64,000 bases of DNA from Parvimonas micra (GTDB lineage Bacteria > Bacillota > Clostridia > Tissierellales > Peptoniphilaceae). Below the pieces are notes generated by a model. That model did not search any database and was not told the DNA's origin. It saw only the letters and a list, made by a program, of their open reading frames with translations. Shown here one piece after another: positions 40,397-49,679 of the stretch. A program made the position numbers and the translations under genes. The stretch covers positions 1,178,001-1,242,000 of the forward strand of contig NZ_LR134472.1 in the NCBI RefSeq assembly GCF_900637905.1, read 5' to 3'. The number at the start of each line of letters is the position of its first letter. Position 1 is the stretch's first letter.

Positions 40397-41371
40397 ATGA
40401 GTGATATAGAATTTAAGTTTGGGATTAAGTCAATCAAAAATGGAGAAAGTACTAAACTTTGTTCAATTTTGAATATTACGCCTGATTCTTTTTCCGATGG
40501 TGGGAAATATTTTGATATTAATAGAGCTGTTAAGAGAGCAAAAGAGCTTGTTTCAAAAGGTGCATATATGCTTGATATAGGTGGAGAGTCCACAAGACCT
40601 GGAAGTAAATTAATTTCCGTAGAAGAAGAGATTGAAAGAATTGTTCCGATTATCAAAGCGATTAAGTCTGAAATGGATGTTGTTATTTCCGTAGATACTT
40701 GGAAATCTGAAGTTGCTAAGGCAGCAATAGATGCAGGAGCAGATATTATTAACGATATTACAGGGTTACTTGGAGATGAAAAAATGGCTGATGTTATTGC
40801 AGATTCAAATGTCGGATATATTATGATGTTTAATTCAGTAATTATAAGACCTGAACATGAAGGTTCTAAAATTTTTCCCAAGTTTGGAAAAAATGCTTTT
40901 ATGACAGATAAAGATTTGGAATATTTACAAGGTTTGGATATTTTAGATATGATGGAAGAGTGTTTTAATAAAACTTTGAAGATTGCTATTTCAAAAGGCA
41001 TAGATGAGTCAAGAATTTGTTTGGATCCCGGCATCGGTTTTGCACTTACGAAGAGAGAAAATTTAGAATTGATTAAGGGAATAGACAGGATTCATAATAT
41101 GGGATATTTATCTTTTTTAGGGGTTTCCAGAAAGAGATTTGTAGTAAATATTTTAACTGAAAATAATATTGACTCAGATATAAAAACAGAAGAGGGACTT
41201 TCTAATGTAGATTTGGCATCTGCATATTTAAGTGCGATTGCATCTTTTAAAGGTGTAAATATATTAAGAGTTCATAATTTTGATAAACATTTTTCAGCAA
41301 TTTTAATTGGAGATGCAATTAGAATGGCAGATAAAAGCGAAGATATTAATTTTGGAGCATATAAAAAATAG
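40397..41371 (+). CDS. folP: Dihydropteroate synthase, long form
   Basis: Condenses p-aminobenzoate with the pterin diphosphate in folate synthesis. It has the usual motifs LNITPDSFSDGGKY, LDIGGESTRPGS, ISVDTWKSEVAKAAIDAGADIINDI, LDPGIGFALTKREN and FLGVSRKRF. It is 324 residues, about 40-50 longer than the common size, because MFNSVIIRPEHEGSKIF and neighbours replace the short MHxxG segment. Long forms of this kind occur in Enterococcus-like Firmicutes. GCGGAGGTCTTT precedes the ATG. folK follows nine bases later; folB and folE are not in the window. Confidence 0.93.
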   Translation: MSDIEFKFGIKSIKNGESTKLCSILNITPDSFSDGGKYFDINRAVKRAKELVSKGAYMLDIGGESTRPGSKLISVEEEIERIVPIIKAIKSEMDVVISVDTWKSEVAKAAIDAGADIINDITGLLGDEKMADVIADSNVGYIMMFNSVIIRPEHEGSKIFPKFGKNAFMTDKDLEYLQGLDILDMMEECFNKTLKIAISKGIDESRICLDPGIGFALTKRENLELIKGIDRIHNMGYLSFLGVSRKRFVVNILTENNIDSDIKTEEGLSNVDLASAYLSAIASFKGVNILRVHNFDKHFSAILIGDAIRMADKSEDINFGAYKK

Positions 41372-41379
41372 GAGGACTT

Positions 41380-41847
41380 ATGAGTAAAGTTTGGATTGCT
41401 TTAGGTAGTAATATGGGAGAAGGTTGGAAAAATCTTGATTTAGCAATTAAGATGATGAACGAAAGAGGAGTTTTAGTTGAAAAAGTTTCAACTTATATAG
41501 AAACTGAGCCTTATGGTTATACAGAACAGGATAACTTTGTAAATGCAGTTTGTATAGCTGAGACAAAGCTTAGTCCTAGAGAACTTTTAGAAGTTCTTTT
41601 GAAAATAGAGCTTGATATGGGACGAGTTAGAATAATCAAATGGGGACCAAGAATTATTGACTTAGATATTTTATTCTATGAAGATTTAATAATTGATGAA
41701 GAAGATTTAAAAGTTCCACATATTGAAATACAAAAAAGGTCTTTTGTTTTAGAGCCTGTGAATGAGATAAGTCCAGATAAAATTCATCCTGTATTTAAAA
41801 AGACTGTTCATCAATTATTGTTGGATTTAAACTCTTGTGATATTTAG
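41380..41847 (+). CDS. folK: 2-amino-4-hydroxy-6-hydroxymethyldihydropteridine diphosphokinase
   Basis: The 155-residue enzyme begins VWIALGSNMGEGWKNLD and has TEPYGYTEQDNFVNAV, LLKIELDMGRVRIIKWGPRIIDLDILFYED and PHIEIQKRSFVLEPVNEI, the full HPPK signature with the two Asp metal ligands in DLDILF. It makes the pterin diphosphate used by FolP, encoded directly upstream. GGAGGACTT precedes the ATG. Confidence 0.95.
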   Translation: MSKVWIALGSNMGEGWKNLDLAIKMMNERGVLVEKVSTYIETEPYGYTEQDNFVNAVCIAETKLSPRELLEVLLKIELDMGRVRIIKWGPRIIDLDILFYEDLIIDEEDLKVPHIEIQKRSFVLEPVNEISPDKIHPVFKKTVHQLLLDLNSCDI

Positions 41848-41927
41848 AATTTAGGCTATAATTCTTGAAAAAATAGAGTTTTTATGTTAATATTATGTAA
41901 GATAAAAGATAATTAAGGAGGTTTTTT

Positions 41928-42626
41928 ATGACACCACATAATAGAGCGATAGAAGGAGAAATTGCAGAAACTGTCTTAATGCCAGGAGATCCTTTAAGAG
42001 CTAAGTTTATTGCAGAAAATTTTTTAGAAGATGTTACATTATTTAATGATGTAAGAGGAATGTTAGGTTACACAGGAACTTACAAAGGAAAAAAAGTTTC
42101 AGTTATGGGAAGTGGAATGGGTGTTCCATCAATTGGAATTTACTCTTATGAATTAATCCATTTTTATGGAGTTAAGAATTTAATCAGAATCGGTTCTTGT
42201 GGAGCTTATAGTGATAAACTTAAATTATATGATGTAGTTGTAGGAATGGCTGCTTCTACAGATTCAAACTTTGCTCATCAATATAAATTGGATGGAACAT
42301 ATTCAGCAAACTGTTCTTGGGAACTTTTAAGAAAAACTTATGAAGCGTCAAAAGAGCAAAACATTGATATCAATGTTGGTAATGTATTCTGTTCTGATAT
42401 TTTCTATAATGCTTCACCTGAAGATTGGAAAAAGTGGGCACAAATGGGAGTTCTAGCAGTAGATATGGAAAGTTATGCTCTTTATTGTAATGCTAATTAT
42501 GCAGGAGTTAATGCTATTACAATTTTGACAGTTTCAGATTCATTCCATTTTAAAGAAATTACAACTCCTGAAGAAAGACAAAATAGTTTTACAACTATGA
42601 TGAAATTAGCATTGGAGATAGCATAA
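41928..42626 (+). CDS. deoD: Purine-nucleoside phosphorylase, DeoD type
   Basis: The 232-residue enzyme cleaves purine (deoxy)nucleosides with phosphate. It shows [73 protein letters not shown] and [10 protein letters not shown], all of the hexameric trimer-of-dimers type. TTAAGGAGGTTTTTT precedes the ATG. It overlaps deoC by one base; together they salvage deoxyribonucleosides. Confidence 0.95.
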   Translation: MTPHNRAIEGEIAETVLMPGDPLRAKFIAENFLEDVTLFNDVRGMLGYTGTYKGKKVSVMGSGMGVPSIGIYSYELIHFYGVKNLIRIGSCGAYSDKLKLYDVVVGMAASTDSNFAHQYKLDGTYSANCSWELLRKTYEASKEQNIDINVGNVFCSDIFYNASPEDWKKWAQMGVLAVDMESYALYCNANYAGVNAITILTVSDSFHFKEITTPEERQNSFTTMMKLALEIA

Positions 42627-43270
42627 TGAAATTAAATAGATATATGGATCATACTGCGTTAAAGGCAGATACAACTTATGAAATGATAGACAAACTTTGT
42701 GAAGAGGCAAAAAAATATGACTTTTTCTCTGTTTGTGTTAATGGCTGTCATGTAAAAAGATGTGCTGAAAAACTAAAAGGTTCAAATACTAAAGTTTGTA
42801 CTGTTGTGGGATTTCCACTAGGAGCAATGACAACTGAAAGTAAAGTTTTTGAAACTGAAAATGCAATCAAAAATGGTGCAAATGAAATTGATATGGTAAT
42901 CAATATAGGCGCATTAAAATCAAATGATTTGGATTTTGTATATAATGATATAAAGGCACTTGTAGATGCTACAAGAGGAAAAGCACTTTTAAAAGTTATT
43001 ATAGAAACTTGTCTATTAACTGATGAGGAAATTGTAAAAATTTCAGAACTTTGTGTTAAGGCAGGAGCAGAATTTGTAAAAACTTCAACAGGATTTAGCA
43101 CTTCAGGTGCAAATGAACATGTTGTTGCACTTATGAAAAAAACAGTAGGAGACAAAGCAAAAGTTAAAGCCAGTGGTGGAATCAGGGACAAGGCAACAGC
43201 TTTAAAAATGATTGAATTGGGTGCTGACAGATTGGGTGTAAGTGCTAGTGTAAAAATAATTTCAGAATAA
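42626..43270 (+). CDS. deoC: Deoxyribose-phosphate aldolase
   Basis: A 214-residue TIM-barrel aldolase splitting deoxyribose 5-phosphate into glyceraldehyde 3-phosphate and acetaldehyde. Motifs: [74 protein letters not shown] (Schiff-base Lys) and KASGGIRD. It starts in the deoD stop (TAATG). The carbon skeleton enters glycolysis. Confidence 0.96.
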   Translation: MKLNRYMDHTALKADTTYEMIDKLCEEAKKYDFFSVCVNGCHVKRCAEKLKGSNTKVCTVVGFPLGAMTTESKVFETENAIKNGANEIDMVINIGALKSNDLDFVYNDIKALVDATRGKALLKVIIETCLLTDEEIVKISELCVKAGAEFVKTSTGFSTSGANEHVVALMKKTVGDKAKVKASGGIRDKATALKMIELGADRLGVSASVKIISE

Positions 43271-43275
43271 TTTGT

Positions 43276-43302
43276 GGAAGTTGGAAACAACTTCCTTTTT
43301 TT
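43276..43302 (+). terminator. Terminator of deoD-deoC
   Basis: GGAAGTTG, GAAA, CAACTTCC, then seven T. Confidence 0.94.
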
Positions 43303-43388
43303 GTAATTATGATTTTTTTAAATAAATTTGAGTATTATTATTTTTTAAAGGGTATATTTTTTATAAAATCAGGAAGGGGATGATTTTT

Positions 43389-44456
43389 ATGAAAAAATTA
43401 ATAATACCTTTTATTTTATGTGTTTTTATAATAGGATTTGTAGTAACATATAAGGTAAAATCAAAAAAAGGAGAGCAAGTTATGGAAAAACCAAAAGTTG
43501 ATTTAAGTTCGATTAAAAACAAAGGAGAGATTTATTTAGCAGGAGGTTGTTTCTGGGGTGTTGAAGGATATTTTTCAAAAATAGATGGCATTGCGGATAC
43601 AACTGTTGGGTATGCAAATGGAAATGGCTCAGAGACAAGTTACGAAAAAATTAAAAGTACAGATCATGCGGAAACTGTACATATAGTTTATGATAAGGAT
43701 AAAATTTCACTTGAGGAAATTTTACAACATTATTTTAGAATAATTGAACCTACAAGTGTTAATAAACAAGGAAATGATGCCGGTAGACAATATAGAACAG
43801 GGGTATATTTTGCTGATGAGAAGGATAAATCTGTTATAGAAAAATTTATTGATGATCAAAGACCAAATTTTGACAAACCTATAACTGTTGAAGTTGAAAA
43901 ACTTAAAAATTTTGTTGTCGCTGAAGAATATCATCAAGATTATTTAAAAAAACATCCAAACGGATATTGTCATATTGACTTGGGTCTTGCTGATAAGCCT
44001 CTTGAAAGAAAGGATGGAAAATATAAAAAACCAAGTAAAGAAGAACTAAAAAATAAATTGAGTGATTTAGAATACAATGTTACTCAAAATGCTGCAACTG
44101 AAAGGCCTTTTTCAAGTAAATATGATAAATTTGATGAAAAAGGGATATATGTTGATATAGTAACAGGAGAACCACTTTTTTCTTCAAAAGATAAATATGA
44201 TGCAGGTTGTGGATGGCCAAGTTTTACAAAACCAATTGATGAAAATATAAATTACAAAAAAGACGATAGTCATGGTCTTAAGAGGGTTGAAGTAAAGAGC
44301 AAGGGTGGAGATTCACATTTGGGCCATGTTTTTGATGACGGCCCTAAAGATAAAGGAGGAAAGAGATACTGTATTAATGGAGCTGCTTTAAGATTTATTC
44401 CTTTAGAGGATATGGAAAAAGAGGGATATGGGAAATATATTGATAAAGTTAAATAA
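43389..44456 (+). CDS. msrAB: Membrane-anchored methionine sulfoxide reductase A/B fusion
   Basis: The 355-residue protein starts with a signal anchor ([16 protein letters not shown]). Its MsrA domain at about 38-190 has [14 protein letters not shown] with the catalytic Cys and CHIDL. Its MsrB domain at about 215-345 has [46 protein letters not shown] and the catalytic Cys. It repairs both stereoisomers of oxidised methionine in exported proteins. ATG 43389 is preferred; an ATG at 43380 lies directly in the AGGAAGGGG site. Both catalytic residues are ordinary Cys codons, although this genome may encode Sec. Confidence 0.93.
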   Translation: MKKLIIPFILCVFIIGFVVTYKVKSKKGEQVMEKPKVDLSSIKNKGEIYLAGGCFWGVEGYFSKIDGIADTTVGYANGNGSETSYEKIKSTDHAETVHIVYDKDKISLEEILQHYFRIIEPTSVNKQGNDAGRQYRTGVYFADEKDKSVIEKFIDDQRPNFDKPITVEVEKLKNFVVAEEYHQDYLKKHPNGYCHIDLGLADKPLERKDGKYKKPSKEELKNKLSDLEYNVTQNAATERPFSSKYDKFDEKGIYVDIVTGEPLFSSKDKYDAGCGWPSFTKPIDENINYKKDDSHGLKRVEVKSKGGDSHLGHVFDDGPKDKGGKRYCINGAALRFIPLEDMEKEGYGKYIDKVK

Positions 44457-44479
44457 AAATATTTTTTATATTTAATCAT

Positions 44480-44520
44480 AAAGGGTATGTAATTTCGTTA
44501 TTTTAATTATATACCTTTTT
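44480..44520 (+). terminator. Terminator of msrAB
   Basis: AAAGGGTATGTAATT pairs with AATTATATACCTTT with one bulge and one G-T pair, followed by T. Confidence 0.75.
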
Positions 44521-44644
44521 TGTTGTGTAATAATAAAGTTTTTGAGTTCCAGCCAGCTCAAAAGAGTTGAGAAATGCGTATTGTTTTTATTTTTTATAAA
44601 AAAATAAAATGACAATAAAAAATCAAAAGTTTCCCTAAAATACA

Positions 44645-44673
44645 TTGACTTATATACCGATTTAGAGTATAAT
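44645..44673 (+). promoter_or_regulatory. Promoter of the AGCS symporter gene
   Basis: TTGACT (44645-44650), a 17-bp spacer and TATAAT (44668-44673), about 30 bp before the ATG. Between the msrAB terminator and this promoter, TTGAG...CTCAA...TTGAG can form two alternative small stems (44539-44575), of unknown meaning. Confidence 0.85.
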
Positions 44674-44703
44674 ACAGTTAATAAATTTTATAGGAGGTAT
44701 TAT

Positions 44704-46158
44704 ATGAACTTATTATCTAGTTTTGTATTACTAAGCGATTCGAAACTTGTTGATACTATCAACAAAATAAACGATTTTATCGCTGGTAATATATTAATGT
44801 ACGGTTTGCTATTTGCGGGATTATTCCTTTCATTTATTTTGGGTTTCCCTCAAATTACAAAAATCGGAAAAGCTTTTAAATTAGTTTTTGGAGGACTTTT
44901 CAGAAAGAAAGAAGGACCTAAAGAAGAGGGTTCAATGTCTTCATTCCAAGCATTGGCAACAGCAGTAGCCGCTCAAGTAGGAACAGGTAATGTTGCAGGG
45001 GTTGCAACTGCTATTACTGCAGGTGGACCTGGAGCAATTTTCTGGATGTGGTTATCAGCATTCTTTGGAATGGGAACAATTTTCGTAGAAGCAGTTTTAG
45101 CTCAAAAGTACAGATCTAAAATTGATGGCGAATTTGTAGGAGGACCTGCATATTACATATCAAAAGGTCTTAAGAAAACCGGAGTATTTGCTAAAATTTT
45201 AGCCGGATTTTTCGCGATTGCGATAGTATTAGCCTTAGGATTTATGGGTAATGCCGTTCAATCAAACTCAATAGCATCAGGTATTAGAGGTATTCAAGGT
45301 TTTGAAAATATTAATCCTGCTATTATCGGTGTAGTTATTGCTATTTTGGCTGCTCTAATTTTCATCGGTGGTATTGACAGAATTGCAAAATTTGCTGAAC
45401 TTGTAGTTCCGGTAATGGCAGTAGTTTACATTTTAGGAAGTATAGTTATATTGGTTATGTTTGCAGGTGAAATCGGACCTACTTTTGCATGGATTTTCAA
45501 GAGTGCATTTAATGGGACAGCAGTTGCCGGTGGTATCGCTGGGGCAGCAGTTAAAGTTGCTGTTCAAAAAGGGGTTGCAAGAGGATTATTCTCTAACGAA
45601 GCCGGTATGGGTTCTACACCTCATGCTCACGCAGTTGCAAATGTAAAACACCCTGCTGAACAAGGTTTAACAGCTATTATTGGTGTATTCATTGATACAG
45701 TTTTAGTATGTTCTGCAACAGCACTTGCAATATTAGTAACAGGTGCTTACAATGTTAAGGGAGCTGACGGAAAATTCTTAGCTGGAGCACAATTAACTCA
45801 ACAAGCATTCAGAACTGCATTTGGTTCAGGTGGAGCTATTTTCTTAGCAGTATGTTTATCATTCTTTGCATTTACTACTATCGTTGGTTGGTATTATTTC
45901 GGAGAATCAAATATCAAATATTTATTTGGTAAAGCAGGACTTTTACCATATAGAGCTATAGTTCTTATTTGTATCGTAGCTGGTTCTCTTGGAGAAGTTG
46001 CTATCGTTTGGTCATTAGCAGACATTTTCAACAGTTTAATGGTATTACCAAACTTAATTGCTATCCTTTGGTTATCATTTGAAGCTAGAGCTATTATGAA
46101 GGATTACAATCAATGTCTATTAAATAATGATGTACATTATGATTATGAAGTAAAATAA
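44704..46158 (+). CDS. Sodium/alanine (AGCS family) symporter
   Basis: A 484-residue polytopic protein of about 11 helices in the AGCS family. It has FQALATAVAAQVGTGNVAGVATAITAGGPGAIFWMW near residue 80-115 (the family signature with Gly-Thr-Gly-Asn), then VARGLFSNEAGMGSTPHAHAVA. It takes up alanine or glycine with sodium ions. Codon use is more C-rich than in its neighbours, as in highly expressed genes. TAGGAGGTATTAT precedes the ATG. Confidence 0.93.
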   Translation: MNLLSSFVLLSDSKLVDTINKINDFIAGNILMYGLLFAGLFLSFILGFPQITKIGKAFKLVFGGLFRKKEGPKEEGSMSSFQALATAVAAQVGTGNVAGVATAITAGGPGAIFWMWLSAFFGMGTIFVEAVLAQKYRSKIDGEFVGGPAYYISKGLKKTGVFAKILAGFFAIAIVLALGFMGNAVQSNSIASGIRGIQGFENINPAIIGVVIAILAALIFIGGIDRIAKFAELVVPVMAVVYILGSIVILVMFAGEIGPTFAWIFKSAFNGTAVAGGIAGAAVKVAVQKGVARGLFSNEAGMGSTPHAHAVANVKHPAEQGLTAIIGVFIDTVLVCSATALAILVTGAYNVKGADGKFLAGAQLTQQAFRTAFGSGGAIFLAVCLSFFAFTTIVGWYYFGESNIKYLFGKAGLLPYRAIVLICIVAGSLGEVAIVWSLADIFNSLMVLPNLIAILWLSFEARAIMKDYNQCLLNNDVHYDYEVK

Positions 46159-46181
46159 TAATTTAATTAATGTGATTTTTT

Positions 46182-46206
46182 AGGAGAGATTTTATCTCTC
46201 CTTTTT
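46182..46206 (+). terminator. Terminator of the AGCS gene
   Basis: AGGAGAGAT / ATCTCTCCT with loop TTT, then TTTT. Confidence 0.9.
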
Positions 46207-46363
46207 AATTATAAAAATATAAATTTAATAATTTTGTAACACTTTTGTAATAATTTTGTAATTTTTAGTGCTTATTTTTAGCTATTTGTTGATGTTATAT
46301 AGAAAATATGATAAAATTATCTATATCAGGTAGTTATTTTAAAATAATTATAAGGAGGTATTT

Positions 46364-47983
46364 ATGAAAATAAGCAAGAGACTTTTACTGTTTTCTATAC
46401 TAATATCAAGTGTACTGGTTTCAAAAGATACTTTTGTTAGCGAGAAAGTAGTTGAGGCTGCAGAATATAAAAATGGGATATTTTATGGAGATGATGGTAA
46501 GCCTGCAAATTGGTGGTACAATGACGGCAAAGAATGGTACTTTTTCCAAAATGGGAAAAAGTATAATGGCTATGGAAAAGATGCTTCCGGAAAGAAATTT
46601 TTTGACAACGGAAAATATGCAAACTGGTGGAATGACGATGGAAAGGAATGGTATTTTTTCCAAAAAGGTGAAAAACATAGTGGTTATGGAGAAGATGCTT
46701 CCGGAAAGAAATTTTTTGACAACGGAAAATATGCAAGCTGGTGGCATGATGATGGTAAAGACTGGTACTTTTTCCAAAATGGAAAGAAACACAATGGCTA
46801 TGGAAAAGATGCTTCCGGAAAGAAATTTTTTGATAACGGGAAGTATGCAAACTGGTGGTACGATGATGGCGAGAACTGGTACTTTTTCCAAAATGGAAAG
46901 AAATTTACAGGAACTGCGAAAGATGGTTCAGGAATTAGAGATTTCATAAATGGAAAATATTCAAAAGAAATTAAAAATGAGTATAAAAATGGATTGTTCT
47001 ACGATGAAAATGGAGACCTAGCTAATTGGTGGTGTGAAGTTGGAAAAGAGTGGTACTTTTTCCAAAACGGAAAGAAACATAACGGTTATGGAAAAGATGC
47101 TTCCGGAAAGAAATATTTTGATAATGGTAAATATGCAGATGGCTGGTATGATAATGGTGAAGATTGGTACTTTTTCCAAGAAGGTAAAAAACATAGTGGC
47201 TATGGAATAGACGGTAACGGAAAAAAATATTTTGATAACGGGAAGTATGCAAATTGGTGGCATGATGATGGCGAAGATTGGTATTATTTTAAAGACGGAG
47301 ATAAACATAGCGGTTATGGAATAGACGCTAGCGGAAAGAAATTTTTTGATAATGGAGAATATGCAAATGGCTGGTATGATAATGGCGAAGATTGGTATTT
47401 TTTCCAAAAGGGTGAAAAGTTTACAGGGCGAGCTAGAGATGAATCAGGATATAGATATTTTGTAAATGGAAAATATGGAAAGAACCCATCTCAATCTGAA
47501 TTTATAAATAAAATTACGCCGGGAGTTTTAAAAGCTATTAAGGGTAAAGGATTATTTCCTTCAATAGCGGTTGCACAAGCTTGTTTAGAAACCGGCTATG
47601 GAAATGACAGCTTATCACCTCCACCTATTTATAATTTATTTGGAATAAAAGCCAGTAAAGATACTCCTCCTTCAAGGTATTATGAAATGAGGACTGCAGA
47701 ATATAAAAACGGTAAAAAATATTATATTACAGCTAAGTTTATGAAGTTTTCAGGTTATGATGAAGCATTTGAATACTATGCGAAATTGTTCACAAAAAAT
47801 AATTGGCTTAGAAAATATTATGCTGGTGTATTGGCTGCAAAAACTCCGGAAGAAGCTGCAGAAGCTTTAACAGGAACTTATGCAACTGATCCTAATTATG
47901 GAAAAAAACTTTTAGATATAATTGATAAGCACGGATTAAGAGAATTGGATAAGGAAATTTTTCCTAATGGAGTAAAACCTTAG
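46364..47983 (+). CDS. Secreted autolysin: repeat-type cell-wall-binding domain plus glucosaminidase
   Basis: A 539-residue exported protein. A signal peptide (LLLFSILISSVLVS, cleavage near residue 33) is followed by eight aromatic repeats of about 38 residues (34-375), each with NGKYANWW.DDG.. WYFFQNGKK...GYG.DASGKKFF. They resemble choline-binding-type or glucan-binding-type repeats. A C-terminal glucosaminidase domain (about 385-535) has FPSIAVAQACLETGYGND, with catalytic Glu in QACLETGYG, plus NLFGIKA and MKFSGYDEAFEYYAKLF. It would cut peptidoglycan at GlcNAc bonds, for example in daughter-cell separation. AAGGAGGTATTT precedes the ATG. Confidence 0.9.
   Translation: MKISKRLLLFSILISSVLVSKDTFVSEKVVEAAEYKNGIFYGDDGKPANWWYNDGKEWYFFQNGKKYNGYGKDASGKKFFDNGKYANWWNDDGKEWYFFQKGEKHSGYGEDASGKKFFDNGKYASWWHDDGKDWYFFQNGKKHNGYGKDASGKKFFDNGKYANWWYDDGENWYFFQNGKKFTGTAKDGSGIRDFINGKYSKEIKNEYKNGLFYDENGDLANWWCEVGKEWYFFQNGKKHNGYGKDASGKKYFDNGKYADGWYDNGEDWYFFQEGKKHSGYGIDGNGKKYFDNGKYANWWHDDGEDWYYFKDGDKHSGYGIDASGKKFFDNGEYANGWYDNGEDWYFFQKGEKFTGRARDESGYRYFVNGKYGKNPSQSEFINKITPGVLKAIKGKGLFPSIAVAQACLETGYGNDSLSPPPIYNLFGIKASKDTPPSRYYEMRTAEYKNGKKYYITAKFMKFSGYDEAFEYYAKLFTKNNWLRKYYAGVLAAKTPEEAAEALTGTYATDPNYGKKLLDIIDKHGLRELDKEIFPNGVKP
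46463..47485 (+). repeat. Tandem coding repeats of the autolysin: two superblocks of four 114-bp units
   Basis: Units of 114 bp (38 codons) are nearly identical in parts; GATGCTTCCGGAAAGAAA recurs in several. They group into two superblocks, about 46463-46978 and 46979-47485. Each opens with EYKNG.FY and an ANWW unit and closes with a variant unit containing FTG (KKFTGTAKDGSG and EKFTGRARDESG). Long open frames on other strands here are by-products of the repetition. Confidence 0.9.
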
Positions 47984-48913
47984 ATGAAGAAATTTAAGAA
48001 CGAATTTATTGGACTTTGTTCAGGCTTTTTTTGGGCTGTTAATGGTACAGTTTTATCTTTGCTAATGGGGAGTGAATTGCTGAAAAGTTATAATGTAGGA
48101 GTTATATTTCTTCTACCTTTAGTTTTTGCAGGATTTAACGACCTGTTTGCAGGATTATTTGTTCTTGGATATAATGGAATTTTTGGAAAATTAAATAGGA
48201 TATTACCCGCATTGAAAACAAAGACAGGAAAATGGGTTTGTTTTGCGGGTTTGATAGGAGGACCTGTCGGACAATGTTCATATATTATGGGCATTTCTTT
48301 GGCAGGTCCTGCTTATGCAATTCCAATTTCTGCATTATGTCCGATGTTTGGAACTCTTTTATCTTTTTTGTTTTTAAAAGAAAAAATTAATTTAAAAACT
48401 TTTATTTGTATTATTGGCTGTATTGTAGGGACATTTATTCTTTCATATTCAAAGCCTACAGGAAATTATCCTTATTTTTATCTTGGGATTTTATTTTCTT
48501 TACTTGCAAGTTTTAGCTGGGGACTTGAAGCAACTATTGTAAACTTTGCCACTAAAGAGAAACTTGAGGAAGAAATAATCTTAAATATTAGAGAGTTAGT
48601 TTCCGGAATTAGTATATTGTTTTTAGTTTTACCTTGCTTAAATTTGTTTGGAAGTTTTATCACGACAATAAAAAGTTTTGATATATTGAAGTGTTTGATT
48701 TTCGCAGGATTTTTTGCAGGTTTAAGTTATTTGCTTTATTATAAAGCGATGAGATTAAATGGAGTTTCAAAAGGAATGGCTCTAAATAGTACTTTTAGTT
48801 TATGGAGTGTTATTTTATCTGTTATATTTTTTTCTACTCCACTTACTTTAACCTTATTGATGGGTGTTGCTATTGTAACCATCTCAATAGTAGGTTTATC
48901 ATTTAGTAGTTAG
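47984..48913 (+). CDS. DMT/EamA family transporter
   Basis: A 309-residue protein of about 10 helices in two repeated halves: MGISLAGPAYAIPISALCPMFGTLLSFLFLKEKIN in the first and YLLYYKAMRLNGVSKGMALNSTFSLWSVILS in the second, both typical of drug/metabolite exporters. It begins directly after the autolysin stop, with no own ribosome binding site apparent, so it is probably coupled to it. The cargo is unknown; a cell-wall-related solute is possible from the neighbour alone. Confidence 0.85.
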   Translation: MKKFKNEFIGLCSGFFWAVNGTVLSLLMGSELLKSYNVGVIFLLPLVFAGFNDLFAGLFVLGYNGIFGKLNRILPALKTKTGKWVCFAGLIGGPVGQCSYIMGISLAGPAYAIPISALCPMFGTLLSFLFLKEKINLKTFICIIGCIVGTFILSYSKPTGNYPYFYLGILFSLLASFSWGLEATIVNFATKEKLEEEIILNIRELVSGISILFLVLPCLNLFGSFITTIKSFDILKCLIFAGFFAGLSYLLYYKAMRLNGVSKGMALNSTFSLWSVILSVIFFSTPLTLTLLMGVAIVTISIVGLSFSS

Positions 48914-49028
48914 AAAATTTATTAAAAATGAGACAAAAAATATTTTAATTATTTAAGATAAAGTATTTATTTAAAATTAAAAATGTAGTATAATAAACAT
49001 ATATGAAAAATAAAAGGAGGAAATTTGT

Positions 49029-49547
49029 ATGCATCCAATGTTACAAAAACATGTAGACTCAGGTTATATGAAAGAAGAACATGGTCTATATATCGAAGAA
49101 GCTATAGCTAAAGGAGAAACTTTAATTATTTCAGGACATAGATCTGCTGGAATAAGACCATTTATGGCAGCTATTATGGCAGTTGCTAAAGGTTCACATA
49201 AAACTGCTCAAGTTAAAGATGAAGCCGGAATCGAAGCTGCAAGTGATGTAGATTATATTTTAATTCCTGCACTTACAGAAGAAAACTGTGAATCAATGGT
49301 TCAAGCTGCTTTTAATAAAAAAGGTATGGGAACTATTACTTTCAAAGAAACAGAACTTAAATATTCAATGATGAAAATCATGAAAGTTCAAGCTAAAGAA
49401 GTTGGCGATTTAACTAAAGTTGTTCATTTAATTGAATGTAGAAAATTAGATGGTATCCCACACTTAATTAATTTTAGTAAAATGACTTATGACGAAAAAG
49501 GAAAAGTTAAGAGAGAAGATTTACTAAGCTGTGAAGATTACGAATAA
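49029..49547 (+). CDS. Stand-alone CpaF/PilT-like domain without the P-loop lysine
   Basis: A 172-residue soluble protein beginning MHPMLQKHVDSGYMKEEHGL. It follows the order of CpaF/VirB11-type secretion ATPases: an N-terminal helix, then LIISGHRSAGIRPFMAAIMA at the Walker A place (usually SGGTGSGKTT; here no GK[TS]), VDYILIPALTEENCESMVQAAF at the Walker B place, GMGTITFKE at the His box, and a CpaF-like end LIECRKLDGIPHLI. ATP binding seems lost. No pilus genes are near. TATAAT lies at 48989 and AAAAGGAGGAAATTTGT before the ATG, so it is probably well expressed. Family assignment is by eye. Confidence 0.6.
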   Translation: MHPMLQKHVDSGYMKEEHGLYIEEAIAKGETLIISGHRSAGIRPFMAAIMAVAKGSHKTAQVKDEAGIEAASDVDYILIPALTEENCESMVQAAFNKKGMGTITFKETELKYSMMKIMKVQAKEVGDLTKVVHLIECRKLDGIPHLINFSKMTYDEKGKVKREDLLSCEDYE

Positions 49548-49554
49548 GATTAAG

Positions 49555-49582
49555 AAGCAAGAATTTGATTCTTGCTTTTTTT
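49555..49582 (+). terminator. Terminator of the CpaF-like gene
   Basis: AAGCAAGAA, loop TTTGA, TTCTTGCTT, then T run. Confidence 0.92.
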
Positions 49583-49679
49583 GTGCATAAAAATACTTTA
49601 TGAAAAAATTCTAAAATAATCTTAATTGAAAAAAATTGTTTTTTATGTTATCATATTTGATAGTATTGGAGGATTTTTT

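Noticed and set aside
40397-41371. folP as a fusion protein because of its length
   Set aside because: The extra residues lie in an internal loop seen in other long-form Firmicutes enzymes; no second domain is present.
43389-44456. MsrAB as a further selenoprotein
   Set aside because: Both catalytic positions use TGT Cys codons and there is no in-frame TGA.
44525-44640. Riboswitch or leader RNA before the AGCS gene
   Set aside because: It lies upstream of the consensus promoter, so it would not be in the transcript; only small alternative stems are seen.
46421-47407. Long open frames on the minus strand and in another plus frame within the autolysin
   Set aside because: They follow from the repeated codons of the true gene, have no ribosome binding sites and give low-complexity products.
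46463-47485. CRISPR-like array
   Set aside because: The repeats are in-frame coding units of 114 bp without unique spacers.
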